Assembly (NCBI GenBank): GCA_018971455.1
Contig: JAGXAV010000106.1
Location: 1-6,883, forward strand
Reading direction: 5' to 3'
Length of the DNA: 6,883 nt
DNA from: Rhodospirillales bacterium
Lineage (GTDB): Bacteria > Pseudomonadota > Alphaproteobacteria > Acetobacterales > Acetobacteraceae
How positions within the stretch are numbered: the stretch's first letter is position 1; each line of letters begins with the position of its first letter. The notes beneath the pieces were generated by a model, which worked only from the letters and a program-made list of their open reading frames with translations, was not told the DNA's origin and did no database searches. This document shows positions 6,634 through 6,883 of this stretch, in pieces. Position numbers and translations under genes: made by a program.

Positions 6634-6883
6634 ATGAGCGAGACCGAGCCGGCGATCATCCTCGATCGGGTCAATAAATGGTACGGCAGCGCGCATGTGC
6701 TGCGCGACGTGTCGCTGACCGTCGCCCAGCAGGAGCGCGTGGTGGTGTGCGGGCCCTCGGGCTCCGGCAAATCGACCATGATCCGCTGCATCAACCGGCT
6801 GGAGAAGCACCAGAAGGGCCGCATCGTGGTGGAGGGCACAGAGCTCACCGACGACACGCGGGCGCTGGACACCATCCGCCGTG
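6634..6883 (+). CDS. Polar amino acid ABC transporter ATP-binding protein, AapP/GlnQ-like, C-terminus beyond window
   Basis: ATPase that powers uptake of polar amino acids through a HisMQ/AapQM-type permease at the cytoplasmic face. Only 83 residues are present, about one third of the usual 240-260. Seen: the A-loop tyrosine Y17 in NKWYG, then HVLRDVSLTV, Walker A GPSGSGKST at 40-48, and MIRCINRLEKHQKGRIVVEG at 49-68. The MIRCINRLE.HQKG block is characteristic of the Rhizobium AapP branch of the PAAT family and not of sugar (MalK) or Dpp-type ATPases. The start at 6634 is chosen because GAGGGGG ends 10 nt before it and because the family begins at about this distance from NKWYG; an ATG three codons upstream (6625) lies too close to that site. 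The gene diverges from the amidohydrolase. Permease and binding-protein genes would be expected beyond the window. Confidence 0.92.
   Translation, partial: MSETEPAIILDRVNKWYGSAHVLRDVSLTVAQQERVVVCGPSGSGKSTMIRCINRLEKHQKGRIVVEGTELTDDTRALDTIRR

Noticed and set aside
5345..6637. 430-codon plus-strand frame opposite the amidohydrolase
   Set aside because: The low-complexity Gly/Ala/His/Asp-rich translation lacks any motif, while the opposite strand encodes a complete metal-binding amidohydrolase.
1..6883. Mobile element, tRNA, CRISPR array or phage genes
   Set aside because: I found no terminal inverted repeats, transposase motifs, tRNA-like cloverleaf or regularly spaced repeats, and genes fill almost all of the window.

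Overview
The window is about 6.9 kb of dense, very GC-rich bacterial DNA with strong third-position GC, which is why long open frames also run antisense to the real genes. Gene content (ABC importers with several types of binding protein, an L-2-hydroxyglutarate-oxidase-like flavoprotein, an AapP-like amino acid transporter ATPase) and base composition fit an alphaproteobacterium, probably of the Hyphomicrobiales or a similar metabolically versatile soil or plant-associated group. That placement is inference. I see no insertion sequence, integrase, tRNA, rRNA, CRISPR array or phage gene.

Layout. (1) Positions 1-531, minus strand: N-terminal 177 residues of an FAD-dependent oxidoreductase of the LhgO/L2HGDH type, cut by the window edge. 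(2) Positions 532-668: divergent intergenic region with a plausible sigma-70 promoter for the next gene. (3) Positions 669-2243, plus: family 5 (peptide/nickel/opine type) periplasmic binding protein with a twin-arginine-like leader and no permease beside it. (4) Positions 2244-2318: hairpin, a possible promoter and a short palindrome. (5) Positions 2319-5332, plus: compact operon of a family 1 (sugar type) binding protein and two MalF/MalG-type permeases, spaced 4 and 7 nt, with no ATPase gene. (6) Positions 5333-6556 (possibly to 6592), minus: cytoplasmic metal-dependent amidohydrolase of the imidazolonepropionase/Xaa-dipeptidase-like group, whose stop codon abuts the last permease stop. (7) From 6634, plus: start of an AapP/GlnQ-type polar amino acid ABC ATPase, cut by the window edge.

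How the parts may work together. The window reads as an uptake-and-catabolism island: binding proteins and a permease pair bring in a solute, and two cytoplasmic enzymes (a flavoprotein oxidase/dehydrogenase and a C-N bond hydrolase) could process it or an independent substrate. The striking point is that parts of three different ABC importer classes sit side by side and none is complete here. The sugar-type system lacks its ATPase, the family 5 binding protein lacks permeases and ATPases, and only the start of the amino-acid-type system is visible. No single gene looks like a new family; the arrangement is the part worth following up.
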